NCBI GenBank assembly: GCA_026014875.1
Contig: JAOZHO010000024.1
Coordinates: 1 to 38,265, forward strand
Direction: 5' to 3'
Origin: Candidatus Bathyarchaeota archaeon
Lineage (GTDB): Archaea; Thermoproteota; Bathyarchaeia; TCS64
Length of the DNA: 38,265 bases
In this document: piece by piece, positions 15,478-25,200 of the stretch
Numbering within the stretch: the stretch's first letter is position 1
Layout of the letters: each line of letters begins with the position of its first letter
Position numbers and translations under genes: made by a program
Notes under the pieces: model-generated
The model's input: only the letters and a program-made list of their open reading frames with translations
What the model was told of the DNA's origin: nothing
The model's database searches: none

Positions 15478-16736
15478 TCTGTGAATAAACCCGAGTCGTC
15501 TTTCTTCGAGTTCAACTCGTCGTATCCGGCCTCGGGGATGTACTTGATGATCATGGGCATCCTGACGAGTCCATCGACGACGATCATGAAGATGAACGGT
15601 GCGAGGTAGCCGACATGGTCCCACAGGTACCCGCCCAGCAGGCTTGCGGGGACCGCCAGCAGGTGGAATGCGCCCATGCTGAGCGCGGTCATCCTGGCCC
15701 TCTGGTGGCTCCCCACCAGCTCCACTTCCTTGGCTTGCCAGGCGACGTTGGTGGCGTCGTTCATCCCCATGAGTAGCCACGCTAGGAGGAGCAGCCATCC
15801 CCCGCCTCCCCAGAGGAAGATGACCGCGGAGAGGTACATCATGAGCCTTCCCCCGATGATGAGCTTCTTCCTCCCGTACATATCGGTGAGACGCCCCACG
15901 AAGGGGGATAGGACGATCCGGGTCAAAGCCCTCACGGTGACCATGAAGGCGATGGCCATCGCGGAGGCCTCCCAGACCAACGAGGCGTAGACCATCCAGA
16001 AGGGGCCGACGAGCCCCACGGTGATGCTCCCGAGGCTCTTCATCAGGACCCACGAGCGAGCCCCGTCTATGGACAGGACCTCCCGGTAGTCCGCGATCAT
16101 CTGGCTGAACGAGAAGGGTGCGGGCTCCCCCTGCCTCCGGGGGGGCGTCAGATAACGCCAGACGAAGGCGACGATGGACAGGGAGAGCACTATCTGGAGG
16201 TAGTAGAGGGGTCGGATGCCGTCCGCATCCATCCCGCCGAACCAACTCACGACGGCCCCGCCGGCCAGCCCCGCGAAGAGGATCGGGCTCATGACGAAGA
16301 GATTCGCCAGGCCATACACAGTTCCCCGGGAGCCGTCGTTGACGCTGTTCGCGTACATCGCCTGCCACGCGGGCTGGAGGATGCCCTCCGAGACGCCGAA
16401 CAGGATGAAGGCCACCGCGAGCCACGACAAGTTGGGGCTCAGGACATAGACGAGGGGAACCAAGACGCCCACCGCCGCCCCCACTAGGAAGATCGACTTC
16501 TTGTCCCCGCGATCAGACATCCACCCTGTGAGAACAGAGAAGAGCGTGGAAAACGCCAGCCCGAGGGAGCTCAGCATCCCCAGCTCCGTGCCGGATGCCC
16601 CCAACGCGAATATGAAGAGGGAGTTGTAGGGGTTCATGTTGACGATGAAGTTGGCGAGGGAGTTCCTGGCCATCATCACCTTGAAGTTACGGGGGAGTCC
16701 GCGGAGAAAATCGGTGAGGTTTATCGTTCGAGTCAA
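15474..16736 (-). CDS. Major facilitator superfamily transporter
   Basis: This 420-residue, twelve-helix carrier has motif A in both halves: GWMSDRGDKKSI near residue 70 and GRLTDMYGRKKLI in the second half. The N-terminus is short and basic (FLRGLPRNFKVMMARN). It is divergent from another MFS gene over a 201-bp spacer with several repeated CACTCG motifs and a nested palindrome, and convergent with a methyltransferase. Its A/G-ending and C-ending codons are normal for the window. The substrate is not evident. Confidence 0.87.
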   Translation of the reverse strand: MTRTINLTDFLRGLPRNFKVMMARNSLANFIVNMNPYNSLFIFALGASGTELGMLSSLGLAFSTLFSVLTGWMSDRGDKKSIFLVGAAVGVLVPLVYVLSPNLSWLAVAFILFGVSEGILQPAWQAMYANSVNDGSRGTVYGLANLFVMSPILFAGLAGGAVVSWFGGMDADGIRPLYYLQIVLSLSIVAFVWRYLTPPRRQGEPAPFSFSQMIADYREVLSIDGARSWVLMKSLGSITVGLVGPFWMVYASLVWEASAMAIAFMVTVRALTRIVLSPFVGRLTDMYGRKKLIIGGRLMMYLSAVIFLWGGGGWLLLLAWLLMGMNDATNVAWQAKEVELVGSHQRARMTALSMGAFHLLAVPASLLGGYLWDHVGYLAPFIFMIVVDGLVRMPMIIKYIPEAGYDELNSKKDDSGLFTD

Positions 16737-16788
16737 ATGAAGTCGTCAAGCCACCTACGTGAAATATACGTCTCTACACTGACACATT

Positions 16789-16937
16789 CACTCGAATAAA
16801 AATCCTTCAGTTTCAAAAACGGATCACAGGCGCATATGGAGTGAAAAGACCATGTTTTTATTGCACTCGTGATCGAGGAGCGAACGAGTCATAGGAAAAC
16901 ATAAAATGGTACCTGATCACAATGTGAGTTTCACTCG
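16789..16937. promoter_or_regulatory. Three CACTCG direct motifs in the divergent MFS spacer
   Basis: CACTCG occurs at 16789-16794, 16864-16869 and 16932-16937, each preceded by TT within two or three bases (TTCACTCG, TTGCACTCG, TTTCACTCG). The middle copy is also the left arm of ACTCGT-N13-ACGAGT (16865-16889). The spacing is about 75 and 68 bp. Repeated motifs between two divergent transporters suggest binding sites of one regulator. Confidence 0.4.
16896..16908 (+). promoter_or_regulatory. TATA-like promoter for the right-hand MFS gene
   Basis: AAACATAAAATGG lies 30-40 bp before the GTG start at 16938, directly upstream of the nested palindrome. Confidence 0.35.
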
Positions 16938-16944
16938 GTGATCA
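16914..16944. promoter_or_regulatory. Nested palindrome over an MFS start codon
   Basis: A 31-bp element with exact nested symmetry: TGATCAC, 3 bp, GTGA, 3 bp (GTT), TCAC, 3 bp, GTGATCA. The right outer arm contains the GTG start codon at 16938. A dimeric repressor bound here would block transcription start or ribosome entry. The symmetry is plain in the sequence; the function is inferred. Confidence 0.5.
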
Positions 16945-18143
16945 ACATAGAAGATAATGAAAAGTCCTCCCTAGGCCGGTTTATGAGTCCCAGCCTCCTC
17001 ATCATGATCCTCACCCACCTGCTGGTCCACGCCGCAGGGAACATGCGCTCCACCCTCTTCCCCGTCCTCAAGGCGGAGTTCAGCCTCACCTACCAGCAGA
17101 TCGGCCTCATCGTTGCGATCCCCAGCATCTGTCAGTTCCTTATAAGCATCCCCAGCGGGATGGCATCCGACAGGTTCGGGGCCAAGAAGCTCGTTGCGGG
17201 GAGCATCGTGCTTGCCGCGGTGGGGGCCCTCCTGGGGAGCGTCTCCACGACCCCCCTGATGTACATCGTCGCCACCACCCTCCTCATCCTCAACTCCACC
17301 ATCTACCATCCCCCGGCCCAGAGCTTCATCTCCGACATCGCAAGCCCCCGGGACCGCTCCAGGGCCCTGGGGATATGGTTCGCCGGGGGCACCACCGGGG
17401 TCGGCCTGGGCCCCATCTCCATCACCATCCTCATGGGGCTCTTCGCATTCACCTGGAGGCAGGTCTACGGCTTCTGGATCATCCCCATCCTCCTGGGGCT
17501 CGTAGCCATCTATTTCGTAAAGACCCCTGCCGAGATTGTGAAGAAGGAGGTCCGGGACTCTTGGGAAGAGGAGAAGACAGTGGACACCCTCCTCAACTCC
17601 AACATGATCTTCCTCCTCCTCTCCGGCACCGTGAGGCGCTTCGGGGGAGGCCTCACCACCGGATTCTTCACCATCTGGCTCGCAGAGGCCCAGGGATGGA
17701 ACATCGGCCAGATCGGGATCATGCTCGGGATCAGCTCCCTCATCGGCCTCATCGCCAGCCCCCTCGGAGGGGAGCTTGCCTCCCGGTACGGGGAGAAGAG
17801 ACTGTTCGTGGCCACCCTCTTCGGCTCCTACTCCTTCTTCGCCCTAGCCTTCTTCCTCAAGGGGTACTGGCCCTTCATGATCGCCTACATCATACACAGG
17901 TTCTTCGGCATCCTCGGCATGCCCGCCAACATGACCCTCACATCCCGGCTCTCGCCCCCCAAGCAGAGGGGCGTCGGATTCGCCCTCTCATCCATACCCG
18001 AGAACGTCATCATGCCAATCGCCGCGTTAGTCGCCGCCTACATCGCCGACTCTTACGGGCTCTACCCCATATTCATCGCGACATCGGTGATATACTTCAT
18101 CGGGCTCGCAATCCTCCAGATTGGAGTGCGGATCGAAGACTAG
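16938..18143 (+). CDS. Major facilitator superfamily transporter
   Basis: This 401-residue carrier has about twelve helices. MFS motif A reads SGMASDRFGAKKLV near residue 77, with GELASRYGEKRLF in the second half. The helix with FAGGTTGVGLGP resembles the glycine-rich motif of oxalate/formate and nitrate/sialate-type anion MFS carriers, but this is weak evidence for substrate. The GTG start at 16938 is chosen from the upstream TATA-like box; ATG 16983 is a fallback. Codons are strongly C-ending. It converges on an F420-type oxidoreductase. Confidence 0.87.
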   Translation: MINIEDNEKSSLGRFMSPSLLIMILTHLLVHAAGNMRSTLFPVLKAEFSLTYQQIGLIVAIPSICQFLISIPSGMASDRFGAKKLVAGSIVLAAVGALLGSVSTTPLMYIVATTLLILNSTIYHPPAQSFISDIASPRDRSRALGIWFAGGTTGVGLGPISITILMGLFAFTWRQVYGFWIIPILLGLVAIYFVKTPAEIVKKEVRDSWEEEKTVDTLLNSNMIFLLLSGTVRRFGGGLTTGFFTIWLAEAQGWNIGQIGIMLGISSLIGLIASPLGGELASRYGEKRLFVATLFGSYSFFALAFFLKGYWPFMIAYIIHRFFGILGMPANMTLTSRLSPPKQRGVGFALSSIPENVIMPIAALVAAYIADSYGLYPIFIATSVIYFIGLAILQIGVRIED

Positions 18144-18169
18144 CCCCAAAAACCCCCCCTCGACACGAG

Positions 18170-19177
18170 CTAGAGACGGGGGGCGACCTTCTCGGCGAAG
18201 AGCCTGAGACCGTCGAGGCTCGGCATGTCCCCGAACCGGATCACGAACAGGCCGACACCCAAATCGACGTACCGCCTCAACTGCTCGACGCACTCGTCCG
18301 GGGTCCCCGCTATGTAGGTCTCCTCGGCCTTCCCCAGCCACTCCTCGAAGGGCTCCGGGACCCGGTTCGCCTCCCATCGCCCCCTCATGTCCTCCAGGTA
18401 ATCCTCCCGGGTCGGGTGGACCACCACTCCCAGGTTTGTCGATTTGGTGATCTCGCCGTAGTCCCTCCCCACATCCTCGCAGTGGCGCCGGAGGGCATCC
18501 ATCCGCCTCTCCACGTCCGCGAGGGACCCCCCGAAGTTGCTGGCCTCGGCGTACTTGGCAACCAGCCTCAGGGTGAACCCCTCCCCGCCTCCCCCGATCA
18601 TCACCGGCGGATGGGGCTTCTGGACCGGCTTGGGTTCAGAGTATGCCCCGCTGAGATTGTAGTGCCTCCCCTCGAAATCGGTGCGCTCCCGGGTCCAGAG
18701 GCTCTTGATGATCCTCACAGACTCCCCCAGCATCTGGAGCCGGACCTCCGGAGAAGGCCAGTCGAGCCCCCTCTCGGAGCACTCCAGCTCGGACCAGCAC
18801 GCCCCTATCCCCAGCTCCAGACGCCCCCCCGAGACGATGTCCAGTGTCGAGGCCATCTTCGCCAGGAGCCCCGGGTGCCTGTAGAGGTTGCAGATCACCA
18901 TGCTCCCCAGCCGCACCCGCTCCGTGAGGGTCGCGAGCCAGGTCATCGTGGTCCAGCACTCGAGGCGCTCCCGGCACACCTCCCGGCTCAGATGATCCGA
19001 GACCCAGACGCTGTGATACCCCAGCCTCTCCGCTTCCAGCGCCGCCTCCCGCACCACCCCCACGTCCAGCCCACCGTAGCGGTACTGGAGGGCATGGTAG
19101 AACGGCAGGGGCCGGGGGCCCGAGGGCACCATGATAGGGAGCATCACGCCGAAATCAACGTCGCCCAAACGTCTCAC
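18170..19177 (-). CDS. LLM-class (luciferase-like) F420-dependent oxidoreductase
   Basis: This 335-residue luciferase-like TIM-barrel flavin/F420 enzyme has the features typical of the family: DFGVMLP at the first strand, YHSVWVSDHL, RVRLGSMVICNLYRHPGLLAKMASTLDIVSGGRLELGIGACW-type central strands (split here across about residues 88-130) and PHPPVMIGGGGEG before the cofactor phosphate loop. It ends with VDLGVGLFVIRFGD. Members in archaea use coenzyme F420 to oxidise or reduce small substrates, and the exact reaction varies. It is a single gene, convergent with the MFS carrier with 26 bp between them, so no operon partner gives a clue. Confidence 0.88.
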   Translation of the reverse strand: MRRLGDVDFGVMLPIMVPSGPRPLPFYHALQYRYGGLDVGVVREAALEAERLGYHSVWVSDHLSREVCRERLECWTTMTWLATLTERVRLGSMVICNLYRHPGLLAKMASTLDIVSGGRLELGIGACWSELECSERGLDWPSPEVRLQMLGESVRIIKSLWTRERTDFEGRHYNLSGAYSEPKPVQKPHPPVMIGGGGEGFTLRLVAKYAEASNFGGSLADVERRMDALRRHCEDVGRDYGEITKSTNLGVVVHPTREDYLEDMRGRWEANRVPEPFEEWLGKAEETYIAGTPDECVEQLRRYVDLGVGLFVIRFGDMPSLDGLRLFAEKVAPRL

Positions 19178-19350
19178 CCGTTTGAGGAGGCCCCTCAGGC
19201 GATTTAACCTGTTGCCCTCACGGGGGATCTGGGCGCAGCGGTCATCTGCATTTAATTTCTAGAATGTTCCGAAGCCGTTCATCATGGTTTTCCCGGGGCC
19301 AGTGAGGCTCCATGAGAATGTGAATGAAAAATTACTTGGAATATAGACTA

Positions 19351-19359
19351 ATAAACATA
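19351..19359 (+). promoter_or_regulatory. TATA-like promoter for the 19378 methyltransferase
   Basis: ATAAACATA is centred about 23 bp before the GTG at 19378, with further A/T-rich sequence on both sides. There is no Shine-Dalgarno, so a leaderless start is likely. Confidence 0.45.
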
Positions 19360-19377
19360 ATATCCGATTAAGAGAGT

Positions 19378-20133
19378 GTGAAATCAACCCAAAGAGATTG
19401 GGAGAGAGTATTTCAATACGACCACAACTCAAGCAGCCGAGTTTCACTATTCGCCAATATGGACAGCCCTGTACGAAAGCGTCTGACAAATATTTTTCAG
19501 GAGTTTTTCGGAAAAGATGGTTTGATTTTGGATGGTGGTTGTAGTGAGGGTGAATGGTGTTATTCATTAGAGAAGCGGGGATACAGGACAATCGGCATCG
19601 ACATCGTCCCCGGTGCGATTAAGCACGCCCACAGCATCGGAAGACAGAACGGCGCAGAGTCAGTCTTCCTGATCGGCGACGTTACACGGCTCCCCTTCAG
19701 AGAAAATGTTCTCGGGGGCTACATCTCCCTGGGGGTCGTGGAGCACTTTAGATTCAGAGAAGATGTGACCAGAGCCCTCGCGGATGCGAAAAGGTCGCTT
19801 GCCCCAGGAGGCAGAGCGTTCTTCGCGCTGCCGGGGCTCCTTGTGTGTCTTCGTAACAGCCTGAGCCTCTTGATGACCGGGGATAAGGTCGGGATGTATC
19901 ACAAGTACATCTCGAAGAGCTCGATGGAGAGACTCCTCAGATCTGTGAGCCTCAGAGTGTTGATATCGAGGCATGAGAAGGGATGGTTGGGCCTCAGCAA
20001 CATCGTCGATGGGATCATAAAAAAGTTCGGCAGCAATGGACTCAGGGAGAGACTGATTATTTTCTGGTCCAACCGAAGACCGGTATGGTTTCTCTCTGGA
20101 AACTATTTCTGGACGGAAAAAGTGTTAGATTAA
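19378..20133 (+). CDS. Class I SAM-dependent methyltransferase
   Basis: This 251-residue methyltransferase has motif I at ILDGGCSEGEWCYSLEKRG, the acidic strand TIGIDIVPG, then LIGDVTRLPFRENV and GGYISLGVVEHF (motifs II-III of the Methyltransf_11 type). The C-terminal third, with SLLMTGDKVGMYHKY and NRRPVWFLSGNYFW, resembles methyltransferases from glycan or surface polysaccharide clusters. The first 60 codons are clearly richer in A/T than the rest, suggesting a mosaic or recently acquired 5' end. It is a single gene facing the convergent CapA-type gene. Confidence 0.8.
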   Translation: MKSTQRDWERVFQYDHNSSSRVSLFANMDSPVRKRLTNIFQEFFGKDGLILDGGCSEGEWCYSLEKRGYRTIGIDIVPGAIKHAHSIGRQNGAESVFLIGDVTRLPFRENVLGGYISLGVVEHFRFREDVTRALADAKRSLAPGGRAFFALPGLLVCLRNSLSLLMTGDKVGMYHKYISKSSMERLLRSVSLRVLISRHEKGWLGLSNIVDGIIKKFGSNGLRERLIIFWSNRRPVWFLSGNYFWTEKVLD

Positions 20134-20182
20134 GGCCAGTTTGAGAGAAAAATAGTTCAAGGAAAAAAGGAGGGGAGAAGGG

Positions 20183-21487
20183 TTAGACCTTCACGGTCCC
20201 GATGCCGTTCTCGATGGTTATCTCGGTCCTGTAGGGCTCCGAGAGCTTCTTCATGATCCCCACGATATCGGCGCCCTCCTCCTCGTCCACGAACATGGGC
20301 CTCCCCCTCTGGCTCCGGGGCTTGTCCTGTCCCAGCTCCACGGGGTAGAGCTTCAGGCTGCTGAGGGTGTCTCCCTCGTACTCCATGAACGGGATGACGC
20401 TGATCCAGTACTTTCTGTCTTTGGTGAACCACTTCGAGGCGGGCCACCCCGGCCGGGGGGGTGCATCCGTCCGGGTGTCGTAGGCGTCGGACACGGTCCC
20501 CTTGTAGGGGTCGAGTTTGTAGCGTTCGTAAAAGTCGGCGGGCATCTTGTAGACTGTCTCGTTCTGGAATATGAAGTCCCCCAGGCTGTAGAAGATGGGC
20601 TTACCGTCCCTGATCTCGATGCCCCTCATCGCGTGGTGGCCGTGGCCTATGAAGGCGTGGGCTCCGGCGTCGATGGCTTCCCGGGCGAAGGTCTCTATGA
20701 ACTCCGCGGGCTGCTCCCTGTCGTTGGGGAGCCCCTCGTGGGCGTGGAGGCTGAAGAGCACCCAGTCCGCCATCTTCGCGGCGTCCCGGATCGATTCCAG
20801 GTTCCCCTCCATGTCCCCCTTGTGGGGCTTGGTGTGCATCCCGACGTCGTCTCCCACCACGAATTTCTGGCGCAGGAAGAGATGGGCGTCCTCGGGCTGA
20901 ACGAGCTCGGGGATTCCCAGCGTCTCCTCTAGGCCCTTGATGGTCTCCAGTGTCTCCTCCTTCACGGTCCAGTGGGTCTCGACCCTCAGAGGGTTGAGCC
21001 CCGGCCTCCCCTGGAGGTCCCTCCGGGCGTCTCCGGCGCGGCCGAATGAGGCGTAGCTCGAGGACGCCGAGATGAGGGCCACTCTTCCTTGGGGGTATTC
21101 TTTGTAGGCGGGGGCTCGGGCCTCGGCGAGGTCCTTCCCGGTGCCGGAGTGGAGGACCTCCGCGGCGTCGAGGTGATCCCGGGTGCTGAAGAGCCCCCCG
21201 TAGAGGTAGTCGAGGCTGTGGTTGTTGGCGGTGGAGAATATGTCGTAGCCCATCCACTTGAGTTCGTCGATGATGTAGGGGGGGGCGCGGGTGTATGTGC
21301 CCCCGGATTCGGCTGAGGGCCAGATCCAGTCCTCGTAGTCGTGGAGGAGCATCTCGTGGTTGGTGAACGCGATGTCCGCGGATCTGATGAGTTTCACCAT
21401 TTCGAGGAACTCGGGCTCGGAGTGGACGCTCTGCCTCAGTGTGATGAGGGAGTCCCCCGTGGCGACCAAGCTGATATTCTTCTTCAT
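20183..21487 (-). CDS. CapA-family metallophosphoesterase-like protein
   Basis: The CapA/PgsA domain (calcineurin-like fold) covers nearly the whole protein. Visible motifs are SLVATGDSL at the N-terminus, FTNHEMLL, STANNHSLDY, SLHAHEG, GHGHHAMRGIEI and YSLGDFIFQ. In bacteria CapA acts in poly-gamma-glutamate capsule assembly. Archaeal relatives are widespread and mostly of unknown role, and no capB/capC is present here. There is no signal peptide. I start at ATG 21487 (434 aa) because the domain begins within five residues and a TATA-like box lies about 41 bp upstream. The frame stays open to a GTG at 21631, giving a 48-residue polar extension that I judge untranslated. Confidence 0.82.
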   Translation of the reverse strand: MKKNISLVATGDSLITLRQSVHSEPEFLEMVKLIRSADIAFTNHEMLLHDYEDWIWPSAESGGTYTRAPPYIIDELKWMGYDIFSTANNHSLDYLYGGLFSTRDHLDAAEVLHSGTGKDLAEARAPAYKEYPQGRVALISASSSYASFGRAGDARRDLQGRPGLNPLRVETHWTVKEETLETIKGLEETLGIPELVQPEDAHLFLRQKFVVGDDVGMHTKPHKGDMEGNLESIRDAAKMADWVLFSLHAHEGLPNDREQPAEFIETFAREAIDAGAHAFIGHGHHAMRGIEIRDGKPIFYSLGDFIFQNETVYKMPADFYERYKLDPYKGTVSDAYDTRTDAPPRPGWPASKWFTKDRKYWISVIPFMEYEGDTLSSLKLYPVELGQDKPRSQRGRPMFVDEEEGADIVGIMKKLSEPYRTEITIENGIGTVKV

Positions 21488-21523
21488 TACGATACTTCCA
21501 GAGTACACTACAGGACTCGCCTG

Positions 21524-21534
21524 ATAAAATATGC
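21524..21534 (-). promoter_or_regulatory. TATA-like promoter for the CapA-type gene
   Basis: The minus strand CATATTTTATC lies about 41 bp before ATG 21487, giving a predicted leader of about 15 nt. It lies inside the longer frame and so argues for the shorter protein. Confidence 0.35.
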
Positions 21535-21800
21535 GCGAAGGAGGCGAATATCCTCGAAGTGGATGTGCTTCGATCCGGGTTTCGTCTATCTTCTTTTTCG
21601 AGTCTTCGTCCTGCTCTGACATCGGCCCCACGGTCGGGGGGGAAGGGGTCAGTGAAGACGGTGTATCCGTTGAGGCTGGGATGCGCTGAGAGCGGTTTCA
21701 GATTGTTGGTGAGGGGGGTCTTTGGGCAGGAAGATGCGGTGGGGAGGATTAATGCTGCATTAGAGGGGCCGACCGGGGCGATCGAGGAGCCACCGGAAAC
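21535..21800. other. Intergenic stretch, no gene seen
   Basis: Sequence between the CapA promoter and the signalling operon promoter. Part of it is open as an upstream extension of the CapA frame (to 21631). No other coding, RNA or repeat signal is evident. Confidence 0.4.
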
Positions 21801-21810
21801 ATAAAATAAT
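21801..21810 (+). promoter_or_regulatory. TATA-like promoter of the signalling operon
   Basis: ATAAAATAAT, followed by a further A/T-rich patch to 21820. The expected transcript start is about 21830, a dozen bases ahead of a 10-codon mini-ORF at 21843. Confidence 0.5.
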
Positions 21811-21842
21811 CCAAATTAAATGAGGATTTAGTGGAGAGTAAC

Positions 21843-21875
21843 ATGCCTATAGGAGTAACTCTCGCTCAGATATGA
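21843..21875 (+). other. 10-codon leader ORF with ATGA overlap and hairpin
   Basis: ATG 21843 opens MPIGVTLAQI and stops at TGA 21873-21875, overlapping the ATG of the next gene (21872) as ATGA. GGAG at 21833-21836 lies six bases ahead of its ATG. GAGAGT (21834-21839) can pair with ACTCTC (21858-21863), a hairpin that would cover both this start and an internal AGGAG. The arrangement suits translational coupling or leader control. Confidence 0.4.
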
Positions 21876-22201
21876 AACAGGATCAACAAGCAGTCTTGGA
21901 GTTGTGGGAGAAGAACATCCGAATGCTCGCCGACCGCACCCTTGAGCCGATGACCGTCGCCCAGTCCAAGGAACAGACCACTGAGTACGTCGAAGCCTTC
22001 ACCGTCGCCATCGAGCCGGGTCAATTTGAGGACATCACCCAACCCGAGTTCGAGAATCTGCTGTCGATGATCGATGACATCAGCGCATGCAGAGAGGGGC
22101 AGGAGGGGGGACTGAACGAGGAGAGGATAGGGATCATCCGTAGCAACGTCGGTAAGATCGGAGTCATTCTGAGGGATCTCAGAGAGAAGGATAAGGTCTA
22201 A
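21872..22201 (+). CDS. Small helical protein resembling RsbRD N-terminal domains
   Basis: This 109-residue all-helical soluble protein resembles the RsbRD_N (RsbR/histidine-kinase N-terminal) helical domain: LWEKNIRMLADRTLEP at the start, then a middle helix with EFENLLSMIDDISACREGQEGG and a last helix ERIGIIRSNVGKIGVIL. In that family a pattern like (S)xxRxxQGxxxxE is usual. It is the first gene of an operon with the giant histidine kinase (22-bp gap), so it may act as its separate sensor or partner domain. The similarity is by pattern only and is tentative. Confidence 0.55.
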   Translation: MKQDQQAVLELWEKNIRMLADRTLEPMTVAQSKEQTTEYVEAFTVAIEPGQFEDITQPEFENLLSMIDDISACREGQEGGLNEERIGIIRSNVGKIGVILRDLREKDKV

Positions 22202-22223
22202 GGGGAATAAGGAAGACAGCCCG

Positions 22224-25200
22224 TTGATTGGAAGCGGCATTCGTGTGCTTCACGTGGACGACGAGCCGGAGCAATGCGTCTTCGTGAAGCTCTTCATCAA
22301 GGAGTTCGACCCAAGCCTCGAGGTAGAGTCGGCGCCTTCGCCCATAGACGCGTTGAGGCTCCTCGAAGAGCGGTCCTTCGACTGCGTGGTCTCGGACTAT
22401 CAGATGCCGGGGATGGATGGCGTCGAGTTGGCCCGCAGGATCAGGGAGACGAGCGGTATTCCCTTCATCCTCTACACCGGTCGGGGGAGTGAGGAGGTGG
22501 CTGAAAGGGCGTTTGGTGTAGGCGTCGATGATTATATCCGGAAAGAGATTCACCCCACCCACTACCAGGTGCTGGCGAGGAGAATCAGATCCGCGGTGGA
22601 GGAGCGGAAGGCCCTCGAAGAATTGATCCGGTCCGAGGAAAGGTACCGAACCCTGCTGGAGCAGCTCCCGGACCCCGTAACCGTGCGCATCGGGGATAAA
22701 CGGGTCTATGTCACCGAGCGTGCGGCGGAGTTCTTGGGATACGATAGTGTCTCCGACCTTCTCATCGAGGAAGACTCGTATATAGTCGCTTCGAATGATC
22801 GGCCGTTCGTCAAAGACCGGAGGGAGAGGCGGGAGAAGGGCGAAGAACTGCCGAGCATGTATGAGATAAAGATGCGTAAAGTCGATGGGTCAACGGTTGA
22901 TGTCGAGGTTCACACGGCCCCCATCGATTATCAGGGCACGCCAGCCCTCATGAACATCATGAGGGACATCACCGAGCGCAAGAAGAGAGAGGAGGAGGTT
23001 ATCTATCTTAACAGGCTGTTACGTGCGATCCGCAACGTCAACCAGCTCATCGTTCATGAGGGGGACAGAGATAAGCTGCGGGATGGGATCACCCGACTCC
23101 TCGTTGAATCGGGAGGCTACTTCAACGCTTGGATAGTGTTGTTCGACGGGGAGGGACGCTTCGTCTCTGCATCTCAATCGGGTCTCGGCGACGGGTTCCA
23201 ACCGCTCCTTGAGATGATTGAAGGAGGCGAACCCCCTGAGTGCGGCAGGAAGGCGCTGGAGCAGCCCGGCGTCCACGTGATCGGAGACCCTGTGTCAGAG
23301 TGTGCTGACTGCCCACTATCTGGAGGCTATCACGGCAGAAGCGGCCTGAGCGTCCGCCTCGAACATAGCGGCACGGTCTACGGTCTGCTGGCGGCCTCGG
23401 TGCCCAGACACATGATCACGGAGGAGGAGAGGATGCTGTTCGGGGAGATCGCTGAAGACATAGGATACGCCCTCCATTCCATGGAGGTGGAGGATGAAAG
23501 GAAGCGCGGCGAATGGACTCTTGGAGAGCGCGTGAAGGAGCTCAACTGCTTCTATGGCATCTCCAACCTAGTAGAGTCAGGCCTCGACATCGAAGGGATC
23601 CTTGGGGGCGTCGTCGCCCTGATTCCTCCCGCAATGCAGCATCCCGTGGAGGCATGTGCGAGAATCACCCTTGATGGACGGCGTTATGAGACCGACAACT
23701 TTAGGGAGACCTCTCAAGCGCTGTCCGCCGACATCAAGATACAGGGTGAGAACGTCGGCTCGCTAATGGTCTGCTATCTTGAGGAAGTGCCTGAAGGCGA
23801 AGGGGAGATGTTCCTCCCTGAGGAGGGGGAACTGGTCAACGCCCTAGCTGAGAGACTGGGCAGAATCACAGAGCGCAAGAGGAGGGAGGAGGAGCTGAGG
23901 AGGTCTGAGGGACAGTTCAGGCTTATCCTCGAGTCTGGGATGGATGGCGTCTCCATCGTCGCAGATGACAAGCTGGTGTACATGAATGATCGATTCTGCA
24001 AGATGCTAGGCTATGATGATCCGTCGGAGCTTCTCGGGCTTGAGAGCATGGAGATCGTTCATCCGTCGAGCAGGGATCTTCTCAGGGAGAAGAAGAGAAA
24101 AAGGGAGCAGGGCGACACGGAGCCCGCACTATATGAGCTAGAGATGTTGAAGAAGGATGGCTCCACATTCACATCTGAGGCGTTGACCTCGGTGATCGAG
24201 TACGAAGGCAAGCCCGCGAGACTCGGGTTCAACCGGGACATCACCGAGCGGAAACGGTACGAGGAGAGGCTGAAGACCCTACATAGGCACGTCGCCGAAC
24301 TCAATAAAGTAAGTACAATGGAAGAAGTGTACGCGTTCACACTCGACGCTATGGAGAGGGGCCTAGGCTTCAGCAGGGGCGCATTCCTCGTCGTCGAAGG
24401 GGAGAACTTGATGGACGTGATGCTGAGAGGGCTCAACGAGGATCGTCCGTATACCCTTCCTCTCGATGGTAAAGGGTTGACGGTGAAAGCGATGAGAACC
24501 GGAGAATCCGTCCTAGTCCCCGATGTCAGTCTCGACCCCGATTACATCGATGTAGGCGTCGGCATCAAGTCCGAGCTCGTAGTTCCCGTTAAAATTTATG
24601 GCGTTGCTGCGGCTGTCTTGAACACAGAGAGCACGGAGCTCGACGGATACACAGAGTATGACCAAGTGATTCTAGAGATTCTTGCCGAGCACGTCGCTTT
24701 CGCCATGAAAAGAATCTCTGATGAAACGGTGAGAGAGAGGTACCTGGATGGACTTGAAGCCCTCCACAGATACGCACCCGAACTCGCTCAAGCTGAGACC
24801 CTTGCAGAAATAGGCGAGAAAACCTTCGACGCCATTGAGAGCGTTCTCGGATTCGAGTTTGGCAGCCTGAGCGTAGTAGAGGGAGACCTCCTCCGACACG
24901 TTTACATCAGGGGATTCGAGGGAAGAGAGCCCCTCGAGATGCCCCTGGATGGACCAGGGGTCACCGTGAGGGCTGTGAGGACAGGGGAGACCCAACTCGT
25001 GCCGGACACTCGAAAGGACGAAGACTTTGTTCCTGGTTATGCAGAGGGGGCCTATGAAGTCATCTCGGAGCTGGCTGTGCCGGTGAAGATTGATGATGAG
25101 GTTATGGCTGTCCTGAATGCGGGGAGTGACAGAGTCAACGCTTATGATGCGGACGACAGGAGGCTTCTGGAGATCCTGACCCATCACGTCTCCTCCGCCC

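Noticed and set aside
17375-19207. 610-codon open frame on the plus strand
   Set aside because: It runs out of frame through the MFS gene and antisense through the F420-type oxidoreductase, with an Arg/His/Pro-rich translation. Both underlying genes have clear family motifs.
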